DNA of 64,000 nt from Platerodrilus igneus. Its lineage: Eukaryota > Arthropoda > Insecta > Coleoptera > Lycidae. Location of the stretch: contig JARFIW010001369.1 of assembly GCA_036346225.1 (NCBI GenBank), positions 2,980,001-3,044,000 of the forward strand, in the 5' to 3' direction. A model generated the notes under the pieces. It was not told the origin of the DNA, did no database searches, and saw only the letters and a list, made by a program, of their open reading frames with translations. This document shows, in pieces, positions 44,890 through 56,484 of the stretch (position 1 is its first letter; each line of letters opens with the position of its first letter). A program made the translations under genes and the position numbers.

Positions 44890-46728
44890 TTATCTTTCTA
44901 GAAGATCTTTCCCTCTTGAATGAAAAACTTTGTTTAGTGGATTTTCACTTTTTATTGACTTGCAGTAATCAGCCATCATTGAAACATTCCACCGACCTTG
45001 ATACCTGCGTTCCATTTCTTTCATGTCTTGGTGGAACCTCTCACCTTGCTCCTTACTCTCATCCCCAAGATTTTCGGGGAAGTAATCATTATGCGAGTGT
45101 AAAAAGTGAACTTTTGTGCTCATATTACATCTCAATTCCATAAATTTCTGTATAATGTTTTTCACAATTTCCTTGTAGCTAGAATCCTTGTTGTTTCCCA
45201 AAAAAACCTTCAATAATATTAGCAGATAAAATCCATGTATCTTTCTCAGTTTCGGTCATGGTATTAACAAATTCTTGATCTTTCGTTAATTTCCTTATTT
45301 AAGGACCGACAAAATTCCTTCCTTTAACTTTGCATCTGAGATAGCGGCAAATTTTCTACAAAGGTATTTGAAAGTTTCCATCTTTGTTTAAAGCTTTAAC
45401 GTATTGTTTCATTAATCCTAGTTTAATATGCAGTGGAGGTAACGAGATTTTTTGTGGATCAACAAGACTTTCGTGCAGAACATTTTTTGATCCGGGAGTT
45501 ACATTATCTCTTCATATCCAGTCCTTTTTCTCCCAAATTTGATGTCTTCTTCGACTGTCCTACTCACACAAAAATTTGTTTTCATCAACTTCAGGTTCAG
45601 AACTGCTTGTAACATCTTCTATATTGGTTGGTTTCTCATGTATTGGTACGACTGGACCATGTGGCACTGGCCTAATTGCAGACTTGAGGTTCGGATAAAT
45701 GATGTTTTTTAAATTTTTTGTGTTATATCCACGTACATTGCACATACTGAAATAACAGTCACACAAAAAACATGGGTACTTTGTATACCCTGATTGCTGT
45801 CCTAGTAGAAGTCCCACAATTTTTAAATCTCCACAAATTTTTCAACTATGATCATTGTATTTGATTTTTTCAAGCATTCTTTAAGATTTTCGTAGCATTC
45901 CCTCATTTGCATAGATTGGGCAATCGATACCGATGATAAAACATTCCCATTGTGCAAGAGAACAGCTTTAAGGCTTCTTTTGGAAGAATCAATAAAAAGC
46001 CTCCAATCATCGGGATTGTATGTGCCTCCAAGTTTGTTTATCAGACTGGAAATGCTGGTGCAATAAACTAGACAACCACTTTTTTCAAAATAGACTGAAT
46101 ATTCGGACTCGCGTTTCCTAAAATACGAGATTTTAATTTCTTCTGCCAGTAAATTTTTACTTTGAAATCTGGATGCTAAAATTTCGAGAAGATTCTTTGG
46201 ACTAACTAAGTCGTTATGTTCGGTCTTGGAAAAAAACGCTCGATATTTCACTGGCATCGGTAAGTAAAGTTGTTTTCATCAACTTCAGGTTCAGAACTGC
46301 TTGTAACATCTTCTACATTTGTCGGTTTCTCAGGTATTGGCACGTCTGGACCATGTGGCACTGTCTTTATCGTGGACTTGAGGTTCGGATAAATGATGTC
46401 TTTTAAATTTTTTGAGTTATATCCACGTACATTACACATACAGAAATAACAGTGATCATAGTGATTTGTTGGCTCTCGCCCAATCATTGGTATCCCAAAG
46501 GGTAGGGATTTCCTTGTTCCATTACTCCAATACCTTAAACCATCTTCACATATCTTACATACAACATGTGGTGCCTAATGTTTGTCTTGATCACCAATCT
46601 TTACTTTGAAATACGCGTTAGTATTGGTGTTTTAACAGTGATGTAATTTTACGTCTAAATTTCTGGACCACAAAACAACCACACACATAGCAAAAAGTAT
46701 CTGGAATATTTTGACAAAGTCTTAGCAT
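44890..46728 (-). pseudogene. Orphan arthropod repeat protein, broken (unit 2)
   Basis: Same layout as the unit 1 copy: ATG at 46726-46728, a frameshift near 46625, a stop near 46578, then open pieces 46248-46487, 45823-46257, 45560-45817 and 44890-45213. The last piece (107 residues, ending at TAA 44890-44892) is open here but broken in unit 1. It contains FLGNNKDSSYKEIVKNIIQK, MSTKVHFLHSHNDYFPENLG and EQGERFHQDMKEMERRYQGR. The pieces at 46248 and 45823 overlap by 10 bases in different frames, showing a small indel. Function unknown; zinc binding is likely from Cys pairs at the N-terminus. Confidence 0.78.
45564..45769 (-). repeat. Internal duplicated segment in the orphan gene (unit 2)
   Basis: Counterpart of 41639-41844, with the same tcacacaaaaa repeats at 45564-45574 and 45759-45769. 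The event predates the tandem duplication. Confidence 0.82.
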
Positions 46729-47111
46729 TTTAAACACGAATTTAACTGCAAAAAGCTCACTAAACTCGCTTAACCACGACTGCCTACACCGAACGCAAAC
46801 AGAGTAATGAATGCGCTTGTTACATAGAGACGTCTATTTATATCTCATTCATGGACGGTATGATATCAAATCAGGGAATCCCAGCAATTAAATTTTACTT
46901 TCGGGAATTCCCTATACTATTGTATTGATTTGCACACAATTTAATCTCAGTGGCATAGCAATTTAATTTTTATTGGCAAATATTAAAAAAAAACAAATAT
47001 GAGACCTTGTAAATTTATTAAAAATTGGGCGTGATGGAATAATAAATTAGCCACCAAAACTTCAAAAAAATGAACAAATCCAAATCACAAATTTTTTGTT
47101 GGCCTGTATAA

Positions 47112-47250
47112 TTTTTGTGAAAGCTTTTCTAAATCACAAAATGATATAGTATCGAAACTTAACAAAATCTATGGTGATCAGGAGGTGCAAAATCGCAAGA
47201 AAATAAAGCCTATTATAAAAACTATAATTCTTTGTGGACTTTAGAAAAAT
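47112..47250 (+). pseudogene. Second hAT, continuation after the insertion
   Basis: Plus frame reads ESFSKSQNDIVSKLNKIYGD and QEVQNRKKIKPIIKTIILCG, the DUF4371-type segment that follows the zinc finger in ZMYM1-like hAT transposases. It is the direct continuation of the frame broken at 44639. After about 47250 the similarity fades and stops appear. Confidence 0.72.
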
Positions 47251-48166
47251 GCAAACTTAGCGGAAAAAAACATTAATCTTAAATTATTTCAACGCTTATT
47301 ATAAGAAATGAACAAAAAAATCCTTAAAATGCTTATTAATACGCCCCAAAAAATAAAGAAATTGGTAGTTTCCTTGTTACGCCTCATTTGGCTTCACAAC
47401 GATTTTACTTTATTATTATTAAATCATAAGAGATTCCTAATCATTAATTTAAGTATGTTGCATATGGTTGTATAAAATAGTTTTAGCATCTAAGAACATT
47501 ACACATGTTAATTCGGCAGAAAATAGGTCGTGCATCGTCGGAGGCCTTTTAGAGTTAGTTGTTATTATTAAGTAAAAGTAGTGTTGAGTTCCCAGCATTG
47601 CTGGGGGAATTAATTATACATATTATTGTGTTTTGCGGCGTAAACGTATTCCCAGGTTTCAAAATAAATAAACGTTATTGTTTCGACCCATGAGGGCGCG
47701 ATACGTACAAGGAGTAGTGAACAGTTAAGAAGGATATCGCCGGCAATGATTCATTCTGTTCGTAACTATATGACCTTGAAGACTAGCGAGTAGTGTGGTG
47801 TAGTGTGCCCGTCAAATTCCTATACCTTTCCCGATTTATCGTATCCTTGTCTTGTTCTTTTTTATGTTATACGTAAACAACAAGTCCCACCAACAAATCT
47901 GTTACAGAAGAGGATGCGGATCTACGGTTTTGTTTATGTACATAAACAATATGTGGTAGGATTTTAACGTGGCCAAAAACATAAAACAACGATTCATTAC
48001 TTGGCGTCATCTTAATTTAAATATTTAGAACGAAAGGTAAACTTCAGCCTAGTCTACTTAATTTGCTAACTCATTTTCTAAATTACATAAATTATCTTTA
48101 TTGCAATTCATGTGAAACTGATTACGCCCTCTGAACAGGCAAGTGATATACTACTGTATTATACCG
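47251..48166. other. No recognised gene
   Basis: AT-rich DNA, with a more balanced stretch at 47500-47830 (gcagaaaataggtcgtgcat, ttgttatt..aaataaataaacg) that could be a decayed LTR or 3' end, but no pair was found. Confidence 0.4.
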
Positions 48167-48416
48167 TTACCCGTTTAATTGACCAGTAACAATTTTGCGA
48201 CCAAGGTGTTGCGCTTGTTAAATTTTGAAATTCCCAGAAGGGCTGAGAATCCCGTAACAAATTGAGGGAGCGCCGGCTAATTACAGTGGTGCGGGAGTGG
48301 GTTCCTATATAATCTAATAAAAGGATAAAACAAAAAAATTCGCTAAATATACAGAAAGAGTTGAAATTACAAAGCTACGTTACCACTAGTACTTGCTTTG
48401 AAAGGCTTTTTATGTT
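48167..48416 (+). repeat. 250-bp direct repeat with TATA motif, left copy
   Basis: From ttacccgtttaattgacc to aaaggctttttatgt, matching 49846-50096. It contains ggctaattacagtggtgcgg, then cctatataat, a TATA-box-like motif. Part of it also occurs at 51463-51592 and inverted near 56100-56280. Confidence 0.85.
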
Positions 48417-48544
48417 CTTTACACGATTTCCTCTTGTTAATATTGAAGTCAATTCTGATTCTCCCACACATTGTTATGAAGTTGTATGTCTATCACTTAT
48501 GGGAATATATTACCTTAACAGTTTATAAGGCCCTCGATTTCAAA

Positions 48545-48925
48545 TTATCCGAATGGTTCTTTAGTAGGTAAATATACAACGTTTAGGTGAACCTCTTTAC
48601 GTGTCGTGTACGTCAAGGTTACAAATTCCACCTTCCTTAGTTCATAATACGTTCCTATAAATACGTTCTTATAAAAACCTTTCAAGTAGTATACCAATTT
48701 GGTACAATTCTTTTCTGCAAGAACGCCCACATAACTAGAAGACCCTTTCATACTAACCACAAATGCATATAGATCGTAAAACCCAGATGTAACTATATCG
48801 GTCCACAGACACATAAAATAATCTTTTAATTCTTCCTCATTTTTTTTAATAAGATGTTCTTTATATCGTTCTCGTATCGCCGCAGTTTTTTCCGTGTAGT
48901 CCAACTTTTGCCTTTTTGCATCCAT
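48545..48925 (-). CDS. Unknown protein, 126 residues
   Basis: An intact minus ORF starting MDAKRQKLDYTEKTAAIRER and ending YLPTKEPFG, with no recognised domain. The N-terminal 45 residues are charged and probably helical; the remainder has a mixed pattern compatible with a small globular domain. Its start overlaps the start of an opposing ORF at 48916. It lies between two 250-bp direct repeats that carry TATA-like motifs, though the left repeat is downstream of this gene. It could be a fragment of a viral-like or transposon gene. Length and cleanness exceed the neighbouring noise only modestly. Confidence 0.4.
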   Translation of the reverse strand: MDAKRQKLDYTEKTAAIRERYKEHLIKKNEEELKDYFMCLWTDIVTSGFYDLYAFVVSMKGSSSYVGVLAEKNCTKLVYYLKGFYKNVFIGTYYELRKVEFVTLTYTTRKEVHLNVVYLPTKEPFG

Positions 48926-49263
48926 TTCCTCTAATTCGAGGAGTAAAATATATCATTGCAAAAGAAGGTGTGAAAAGTATTAATAAAAAGTATACAAACG
49001 CTATATTTTTAGGAAGAAATGTCGGATATATTGGATCATCTCAAAAAGAAGGATTTGTATCTCCTGGATCTGGGTATAATCCAGGATTTAGCTTGAATAT
49101 TTAACAAGGCGCAAATGGTCGAATACTTAACGAATAATTTTAACTTTGCCTACCATCAAAGATATACAGAACACGATAAGGTAATTTTGGATAATGATAA
49201 AACAGTTGGCGAGGACTGCTTAAGAAGAGTAAATTCCAATGGTCGCATTAAGTGGATTTAATC
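48916..49263 (+). pseudogene. Possible coding remnant in several frames
   Basis: The plus ORF 48916-49104 contains INKKYTNAIFLGRNVGYIGS and FVSPGSGYNPGF. A second frame then gives MVEYLTNNFNFAYHQRYTEH and DKVILDNDKTVGEDCLRRV up to a stop near 49261. Spacing and composition look coding but no family is recognised. A further frame near 49560-49680 (LSKEEREKLIKYALSAF) may belong to the same gene. A resemblance to phospholipase-like His-Asp motifs of small DNA viruses crossed my mind but the key Asp is not where expected. Confidence 0.3.
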
Positions 49264-49845
49264 AACTGTTCGGATGCTCGATTAAAGCAGATATTTGGAT
49301 CTTCTGTGTCTAAAGAACATAGTATTACAAGACTAGAAACCACACGGTTGGAAATTGGTATATGGTAGATAACGTATAAGATTCGTTAAAGGATTATCTA
49401 ACTTTGTTCTGCAATTTACATTTGCGAAATGCATAGATGTACTTAGTATCGATTGCAAATATGTGGAGGAAGCTGATTGAAAATCTACAAAATAGCTGCT
49501 GTTAATTATATAATAAACTACTACAGTGCGCATATTAGAGAAACAGTAATAGAAGAAAGTTGACTGACTTGCAAATTAAGTTGTCCAAAGAAGAAAGGGA
49601 AAAATTGATAAAGTATGCGCTTTCGGCTTTTAGTTTTAACTATTTACCTGTAAATAACTTGCAGCTAGTAGAGGAATAAGACAGCCAAAGTAAATCTTAC
49701 GGAGGTGCTACATTAATGCAGGTAATTCATATTTCACACAATTTGCTGAAGCATATTCTACAATCCCAAAAGACAATTATTTCAGAAACGGGATTGATTA
49801 ATGGACTTAACATTTTCCCCGAGGTTATAAGACAACGCGTACCTT

Positions 49846-50096
49846 TTACCCGTCTAATTGACAAGTAATAGTTTTGCGACCAACGTGTTGCGCCTGTTAA
49901 ATTTTGAATTGCCCAGATGGGGTGGGAATCCCGTAAAAAATCTAGGGTGCACCGGCTAACTACAGTGGTGCAGGAGTGTGTTCCTATATAAACAAATCAA
50001 GGGATAAAACAAAAAATTCGCTAAATATAAAGAGGAATAGTTGTAATTACAAAGCAACGTTACCACTAACACTTACCTTGAAAGGCTTTTCATGTA
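49846..50096 (+). repeat. 250-bp direct repeat with TATA motif, right copy
   Basis: Second copy of 48167-48416 in the same orientation, 1.43 kb downstream, with cctatataaac at the TATA position. Two direct copies flanking an internal region resemble LTRs, but TG...CA ends and primer sites were not seen. Confidence 0.85.
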
Positions 50097-51242
50097 CTAA
50101 TCTTAATTAATGGGCGTCAACTCGTCTGTTCTAGGATTTATCCTCTGGCAAACGAATTTTCTGTGTGAATCCTGATTATATTAGTTGCCTGGTGGAATGT
50201 AGTTCTTTTCACAAAATTTTAAACAATATTTTAAGCAAAGAAAACAACCACTTCTTTCTCAGCGCGTCACCTAGTTCCATTTCAGTACAATAGTCATAAC
50301 AATACCCCGAAGACAGGTATCAACAAATTTTACATTACAAAAATTTACACAGCTACTTCCGAAAATAACTCAGTTTTGATCAATCATATCGTAAGAGTAC
50401 CCCTATTTATTTCATGAAAGAGTCAAATGTTCCTTCCGTCTAAATTTTAATTCCAGTTTTCCTTATAAAATTAATTAAGCTATACAATTCGGATGTACGT
50501 TTCTTACTTTCATCAATGTCTAACTTAACAAATTAAATTCAGAAATGCCACCAAAAAATGGTGTTTGCATTCTATATAAAGATCTCCATTTGAGCCAGGC
50601 TTGAGTTCAATCTTCGACGGATAATTTATTTCCACCATGTACAAATTTCTAATTTTGTTGTAGGGTCCTTGCCGATTTGATCTGCGGATATCACAACGTT
50701 TGACTCCCATTGGCTAATCTCACAACTCGAAGGGTTTACTCGAATACCCTATCAATAATGACCGTCATATGTGCTTTCGTTATCTGTTCACGATTGATTC
50801 ATATTTTTTCGTTCACTGTCTAGCTATTGTCTTTGCTGCACCCCACTTTCTGCGTCTTCAAAGGTTGTCAGTCTTCATATCCAGCTTGCATTAGGTTACG
50901 TGAAAAATGCATGATTTACTGTGGCTTGATACGGGTTTATTTTGTTAGCAGTCTATGAGGTGTTACACTGTAAACATTTAACCTTATATTTTATTTTATT
51001 AGTGTCTGGTGAGATTATTTGTAACCTGATATCTGTTAATCCCATTAAGATCACCGGGTGTATCTACGTGATTTAATTGTATTGTAACAAAATTACTTTT
51101 TCGTATCTGGGTACATTGTAAACGGTATCTGCAATTATTTCGGTGTACTTTTAACTTTAATAATTTCTAACGAAGGATTTAAAAGGCTTCGCTAGCTATC
51201 GTGTAATTATATAAAACATTAATATTGACGACCCCACTGTGG
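50097..51242. other. No recognised feature
   Basis: AT-rich. The small minus ORF 50525-50710 (MGVKRCDIRRSNRQGPYNKI start) has no recognised domain. Confidence 0.5.
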
Positions 51243-51957
51243 ACACTCGCTTGTCCTTTTTTAACATATTCTGTCTTATTGAAATATCTAAAATTCATTT
51301 TGCTCATTTTTAAGTTCTCTGGCTCAGAAAAAAAAATGTATATATTTTAAGTTCAGTGGATAGGAACACCTGATAATATGAGACACGCATGTTTTTTAAA
51401 TAGTACGACATCTTTTGCTGAGACAATACCTTACGAATTTTGATTTGCCTCGAAGAACGGCAATCCCGTAACAATTTTAAAGTACATCGACTAACTACAG
51501 TGCTGCGGGGGGGATTTGAATCTAAACATATAAAGTGGCCGAAATACAAAACTACTTTACAAATATCACTTTTTTTGAAAGATTTTACTAGTTTTCAAAA
51601 TTGAGGGCGCCAAAGCGTCTCGTTTCAGCAATTCTTTCGATATTTTCGCTACCAGGAAGACACTTATTCTGAATAGGTCTTCGTGGTTTCTGTTTTCCTA
51701 AAATCTCGTCACCTCATCTTATAGCCTTCGTAACCATACCTTAAAACCACTTGAACTTTCTGTCAAATTAAAACAATTTTTCAAAATAACGGTCCCTCCC
51801 AAATGACTCTATCACTCGGGTAGCTGGGTATCCTTTCTCAAGGATCATCTTTATCTGTCTTATAAATAACTTCAAATAAATTCTCTATTAACAGTAAATT
51901 TAGAAAATATAATTGTGCGTAGACTTTAAAAAAACAAACCTAATCTACCTCCACTGG

Positions 51958-52170
51958 TCAGGTATTGTAAACAGAATTTTTTAAAAACCTTAATGCATAA
52001 ATAATACTACCATTCCTTTGTTTTAGTTTCCTAGCTTGCTTTATATATCTTAAATCCCATTTATTTGGAAATGGCCTTAATAACAATACACAGAAATACA
52101 TAGCTCGATACCAACTTCCTATTTCGCCATTCCAATGTCCATTAAAAATACTAAATTTGCATAAAGACAT
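51958..52170 (-). other. ORF in fold-back arm, unknown
   Basis: The minus frame from MSLCKFSIFNGHWNGEIGSW to LRFLKNSVYNT is open for 70 residues. The equivalent DNA in the right arm (about 55595-55800) and at 57920-58110 reads the same words (FSIFNGHWN) but with stops. Preservation in one of three copies may be chance. No domain recognised. Confidence 0.25.
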
Positions 52171-52915
52171 TTACTAACAATATATCCTACCAATAAAGCT
52201 TGCGTTTAAATAAATACGCACATCTTTCTAGCGTTTCAAAAGTTTCGAGCTCCCTGTCCAAAAATATTATGCTTAAATGTAAACAAACCAATTTCATCGT
52301 TCTAAGAACCAATTACAATTTATATTTACAAGTTCGCATGAACGTATTTATCAAGCGTAAACCGGAAAAACAAGAAAACTCAAACAGTACTCACAATGTT
52401 AAAAAATTAAGGATTTCCAAGTTAACTCCACTAGTTCACCTTTTACTTTTTCGACATGTTAGGTCTCCTATTGCAGCTATTTAACTTGCAACATATTTGT
52501 TGTAGAGTGAAAACCCATTAATTCACCGTTTTGATGCACCATCAACTTAATTCGCGTGCTTGCGCTACATGACCTAATTATCCAGCGAAGCTCAAAACAA
52601 TTTCACAACGCCCACCTATCCAGAAGGCCCACGCGTAGTTCACTGTCACTAAAACATCATTTCTTTCTTAACTTAACTTACCAACCTAATTCTTATATCC
52701 CAATTTTTCCATTTTTTTTTAAATTTCGTTGCCACACTTTGTGCGTCGAGAGCCGTTTTTACAGTCGACTCCAATGTCATTAGTTCATGGAACGTATTTC
52801 TGTTGTTACTTGAGCCCCATTTGAATATATGCACATATTATTGTGGATGGTGATGTTTCAATTTTTATCAGTAATTTTTCTAATTGAATATGACAAGTGT
52901 AAAATTATCCCTAAA

Positions 52916-54817
52916 GCTTTCTTAAAGTAACATGATTACGTTATAAAAATTTACTACTGCAATTTGTATGTTTACCCAAACTAACTACGGTAAATACTCA
53001 TACTTTGCATTTTTATATTCGGATTCATAATACATGATTGAAATCAGTTTTCTTTTACAATTTTTAAGTAGGTCATTAACCATAATTACGTTCAACTACG
53101 TTCTGTGCAAAAAATAACTTTCTGATTTCGTGGTTTAAGTTTATTGTCTGAATTACCTTTATAGAACTAAAAATTATTGAAATGCCATGCTTAATTAACA
53201 CTACTATATGTGAATTCATAATATGCAGGGTAGAGCCGTATTTATTCTGCCCGTTTCAAATTAATTTTCCCTTTTTTATCTGGTGTATATCTAAAGTAAT
53301 GCGACTGCGTTATGAAACCTATACTTGAATTGTCAGAAGACTAAAGGATATTTTAGACAGTAGTTAGTACTGCGATATGACAACAATTACGTTACTGAAT
53401 GTTCCAAATTTCTTCACCCTCAATTTATTTTTAAAAATAAAAGTCGGAGCGAATCATATACGCTCAAGCGAACACCAAACAAAACAATATGTAAATGTGA
53501 GAACGAAAACCTTAACGTAAACTCGTACGCAAAGCGTTAGAAAGTAAAATTGTATGCTTTGTTTACTTAGTTTACATACTGGTACGATATACGTATAAGC
53601 GTATGTCATACGTAGTAGTGCAATTTACATTTAGTTGAGAAAAGAGCGATCATTTTGTAGAAAAAGTTTTCAAACGACAGATTACGGCAGTTGACAGACG
53701 CCAATTCAAGAGTAAAAGTGAATGCAGGTTTAGCAGTGCAGAAAACGAAGGGGTAGATGTGATTGTAGTTTAGCGCTTACAGGGGCAACAGCGACGTCGG
53801 GATCGATACCGACGACTGCTGCTATTGAACGGCCGTGAGGCAGGTTATGCTAACGGTGACGGTCAAGGACTAACAGCCGACGCCCAAAAGACTCAAACGC
53901 GGATAAATTATTTCGTTTGTATATGTTTCTACCAGTTGTACAAAAATGCAATTATGACACTTGCAAGGTATAATTCTTGGAGCAGAAGGTAACCATGTTA
54001 CACAAGCAGTAATTATTCTCTTTCAAAGTCGATGAATAATAATCTGCGGAAACCCCATCGAAACTAATCCTATTAACTGCTGTGAAGAGTTGACGTAGTT
54101 TGAAATTGGCAATAATAAACTTGCGGAAAATGTTCAACTCTGTGTAATCAAAAATTTCTGACACTTTTCATCTAAATACAAAATTTGCATAACGATATTA
54201 ACACTTCCACGCTTGATAATTTCTGTATTCTTAAATTGTTAGGTTGATTTAAATCGTGGTTAGAGAAATTCTCATAGTGGGTTAACTTAAATGTTTTTAA
54301 ATGTAAGAAAACTCACTGTAATTTATTCCACTGAAATTATTTTATTGCCAATTTTTAATGCTAGTACGAAAACGGACTAATGCGAGTCCTGATATTCCCT
54401 TACTTTACTGAATATTAAATTTTTTAAGATGATTATGAAACGCTAAGTTATTGGTGTTTTGTTTGTTAGTTTTACGTTGCTACTAAGCTCAGTTATCATA
54501 AAGTGAGAACTGCGTAGCTGAAAATTAGAAAATTGTTCGTACTCTTGCTGAACTACGCAAGACATGAATCTTTACTACGCAAGAAAGTTGCTTACGCCTT
54601 AACGTTGTAACGCTAGTACGTTAATTAAGCAAACATTCGTAAATAGAAAAGCATTTATTAATTTAGGTTAGTAAAATGAGCTGTGCGAAAAATATCATGG
54701 AAATTTTATAGAAGTTTGGGGGTTTTCATTTAGTAACATAGCAATATATATAAATATTAAATTAGGATAAATAAATAAAACAAAAAAAAAGCAGCTAGTA
54801 CATTTTTTATAAACAGC
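52916..54817. other. Fold-back spacer
   Basis: 1.9 kb of unique DNA between the inverted arms. AT-rich except for a GC-rich block at 53720-53920. The minus ORF 53952-54164 (MSEIFDYTELNIFRKFIIAN start) has no recognised domain. No transposase signature was seen. Confidence 0.5.
53720..53920. other. GC-rich block in spacer
   Basis: Sequence such as acagcgacgtcgggatcgat, ccgacgactgctgctattga and acggtcaaggactaacagcc contrasts strongly with its AT-rich surroundings. It includes a short inverted pair cgacgtcgg..ccgacg. It could be a small RNA gene, promoter island or inserted fragment; nothing decides between these. Confidence 0.4.
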
Positions 54818-56484
54818 AATAAAGCCCATAATTTTAAACTTGCCATATTCAATTAGAAAAATTACTAATAAAAATCGAAACACCACTATCCACAATAATA
54901 TTTGTATACATTCAAATGGGGTTCAAGAAACCACAGAAATACGTTCCATAAACTAATGACATTGGACCCGGCTGTAAAAACGGCTCTCGACGCACAAAGT
55001 GTGGCAACGAAATTAAAAAAAACTGTAAAAATTGGGATATAAGAATTAAGTTGGTAAGTTAAGTTAAGAACGAAATCATGTTTTAGTGACAGTGAACGTG
55101 TAGGCCGTGGGCCTTCTCAATAGGTGGGCGTTGTAAAATTGTTGAGCTTTGCTGGATAATTAGGTCACGTAGCGCAAGCACGCGAATTAAGTGTTTATGT
55201 CGCGTTGATGGTGCATTAAAAGGGTGATTAGTGGGTTTTCACTCTACAACAAATATGTTGCAAATTAAATACCTGCAATGGGAGACCTAAAATGCCGAAA
55301 GAGGAAAATGTGAACCAGTAGAGTTAACCTGGAAATCCTTAAATTTTTAATACTGTGAGTACTGTTTGAATTTTTTTGTTTTTTCGGTTTACGCTAGATA
55401 AATATATTCATGCGGACTTGTAAATATAAATTGTAGTTGGTTCTTTAAACGAGGAAATTGGTTTGTTTGCATTTAAGCATAATATTTTTGGAAAGGAAGC
55501 TCAAAACTTTTGAAACGCTAAGAAAGGTGTGCGTATTTATTTAAACACAAGCTCTATTGGTAGGATATATTGTTGGTAAATTTCTTTATGCAAATTTAGT
55601 ATTTTTAATGGACATTGGAATGGCGAAATAGGAAGCTGGTATTGAGCTATGTTTTCCTATGTATTGTTGTTAAGGCTATTTCCAAATAAATGGGATTTAA
55701 GATATATAAATCAAGCAGGAATCTAAAACAAACGAATGGTAGTATTATTTACGCATTAAGGTTTTTAAAGAATTCTGTTTATAATACCTGGCCAGTGGAG
55801 GTAGATTAAGTTTGTTTTTTAAAATCAATGTACGCACAATTATATTTTCGAAATTTACTGTTAATAAAAAATTTAATAGGAGTTATTTATAAGACAAGTG
55901 CGAGGGGAGGGAGAGGCCGTTATTTTAATGTGACAGAAAGTTAAAATGCTTTTAAGGTATGGTTACGAAAGGTAAAACATGAGGTGACGAGGTTTTAGGA
56001 AAACAGAAAGCACGAAGACCTATCCGGAATAACTATCTTCCTGGTAGCAAAAATATCGAAGGAATTGCTGAAACGAGACGATTTGGCGCCCTCAATTTTG
56101 AAAACTAGTAAAATCTTTCAAAAAAGTGGTATTTGTAAAGTAGTTTTGTATTTCGGCCACTTTGTATGTTTAGATTCTTATTATTTTTATATTTTCTGTC
56201 CAACCACTACCACCCCTCCCCCCGTCCCTGGAATATTGTTGTTAGTTCATGTACTTTAAAATTGTTACGGGATTGCCCCTTCTTCGAGGCAAATCAAAAT
56301 TCGTAACGTAACATCTCATTAAAAAATGGTATACTATTTAGAAAACATGCTTATCTCATTATCAGGTGTTCCGATCCACTGAACTAAAAATATATACATA
56401 TCTTTTTCTAGGCAGAGAATAAGAGCAAGATGAATTTTAGATATTTCAGTAAGACAGAATGTGTTAAAAAAGATAAGCAAGTGC

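Larger units (their letters stand above)
43034..46957. repeat. 3.9-kb tandem duplication, unit 2
   Basis: Near-identical repeat of 39118-43033 in head-to-tail orientation. Most differences are single substitutions or run-length changes in homopolymers. Unit 2 continues seamlessly into the natural end of the orphan-protein element (46958-47111), so it represents the ancestral right junction while unit 1 keeps the left one. Confidence 0.95.
44640..47111 (-). mobile_element. Orphan-protein DNA element, complete copy (2.47 kb)
   Basis: The two ends are inverted relatives: ttaacaaaggccaataaatt on the left, and on the right, in reverse complement, ttatacaggccaacaaaaaa, followed by atttgtgatttg in both senses. 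The flanks tttttgctg (44631-44639) and tttttgtg (47112-47119) look like an 8-9-bp target duplication with one indel. Removing the element brings the two parts of a hAT transposase frame together, which supports the boundaries. The only gene is the broken orphan protein on the minus strand. Superfamily is not assigned. Confidence 0.72.
51243..56484. repeat. Fold-back structure, 5.2 kb, arms of about 1.6-1.7 kb
   Basis: 51243 to about 52915 and about 54818 to 56484 are inverted copies. Outer ends: acactcgcttgtcc and its inverse near aagcaagtgc. Inner parts: catattcaattagaaaaatt on the right, inverted at 52880-52895. Landmarks in both arms are agggcgccaaagcgtctcgt, the taccaggaagac stretch and ggaacgtatttctg. 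The arms differ by many substitutions. The spacer of about 1.9 kb is unrelated to the arms. Part of the arm matches the 250-bp repeats at 48 and 50 kb, and another part a copy at 57.9 kb. Confidence 0.88.

Noticed and set aside
48916..49263. Small DNA virus phospholipase domain
   Set aside because: Only a vague HDK-like stretch is present. The calcium-binding loop and catalytic His-Asp spacing could not be identified, so no viral origin is claimed.
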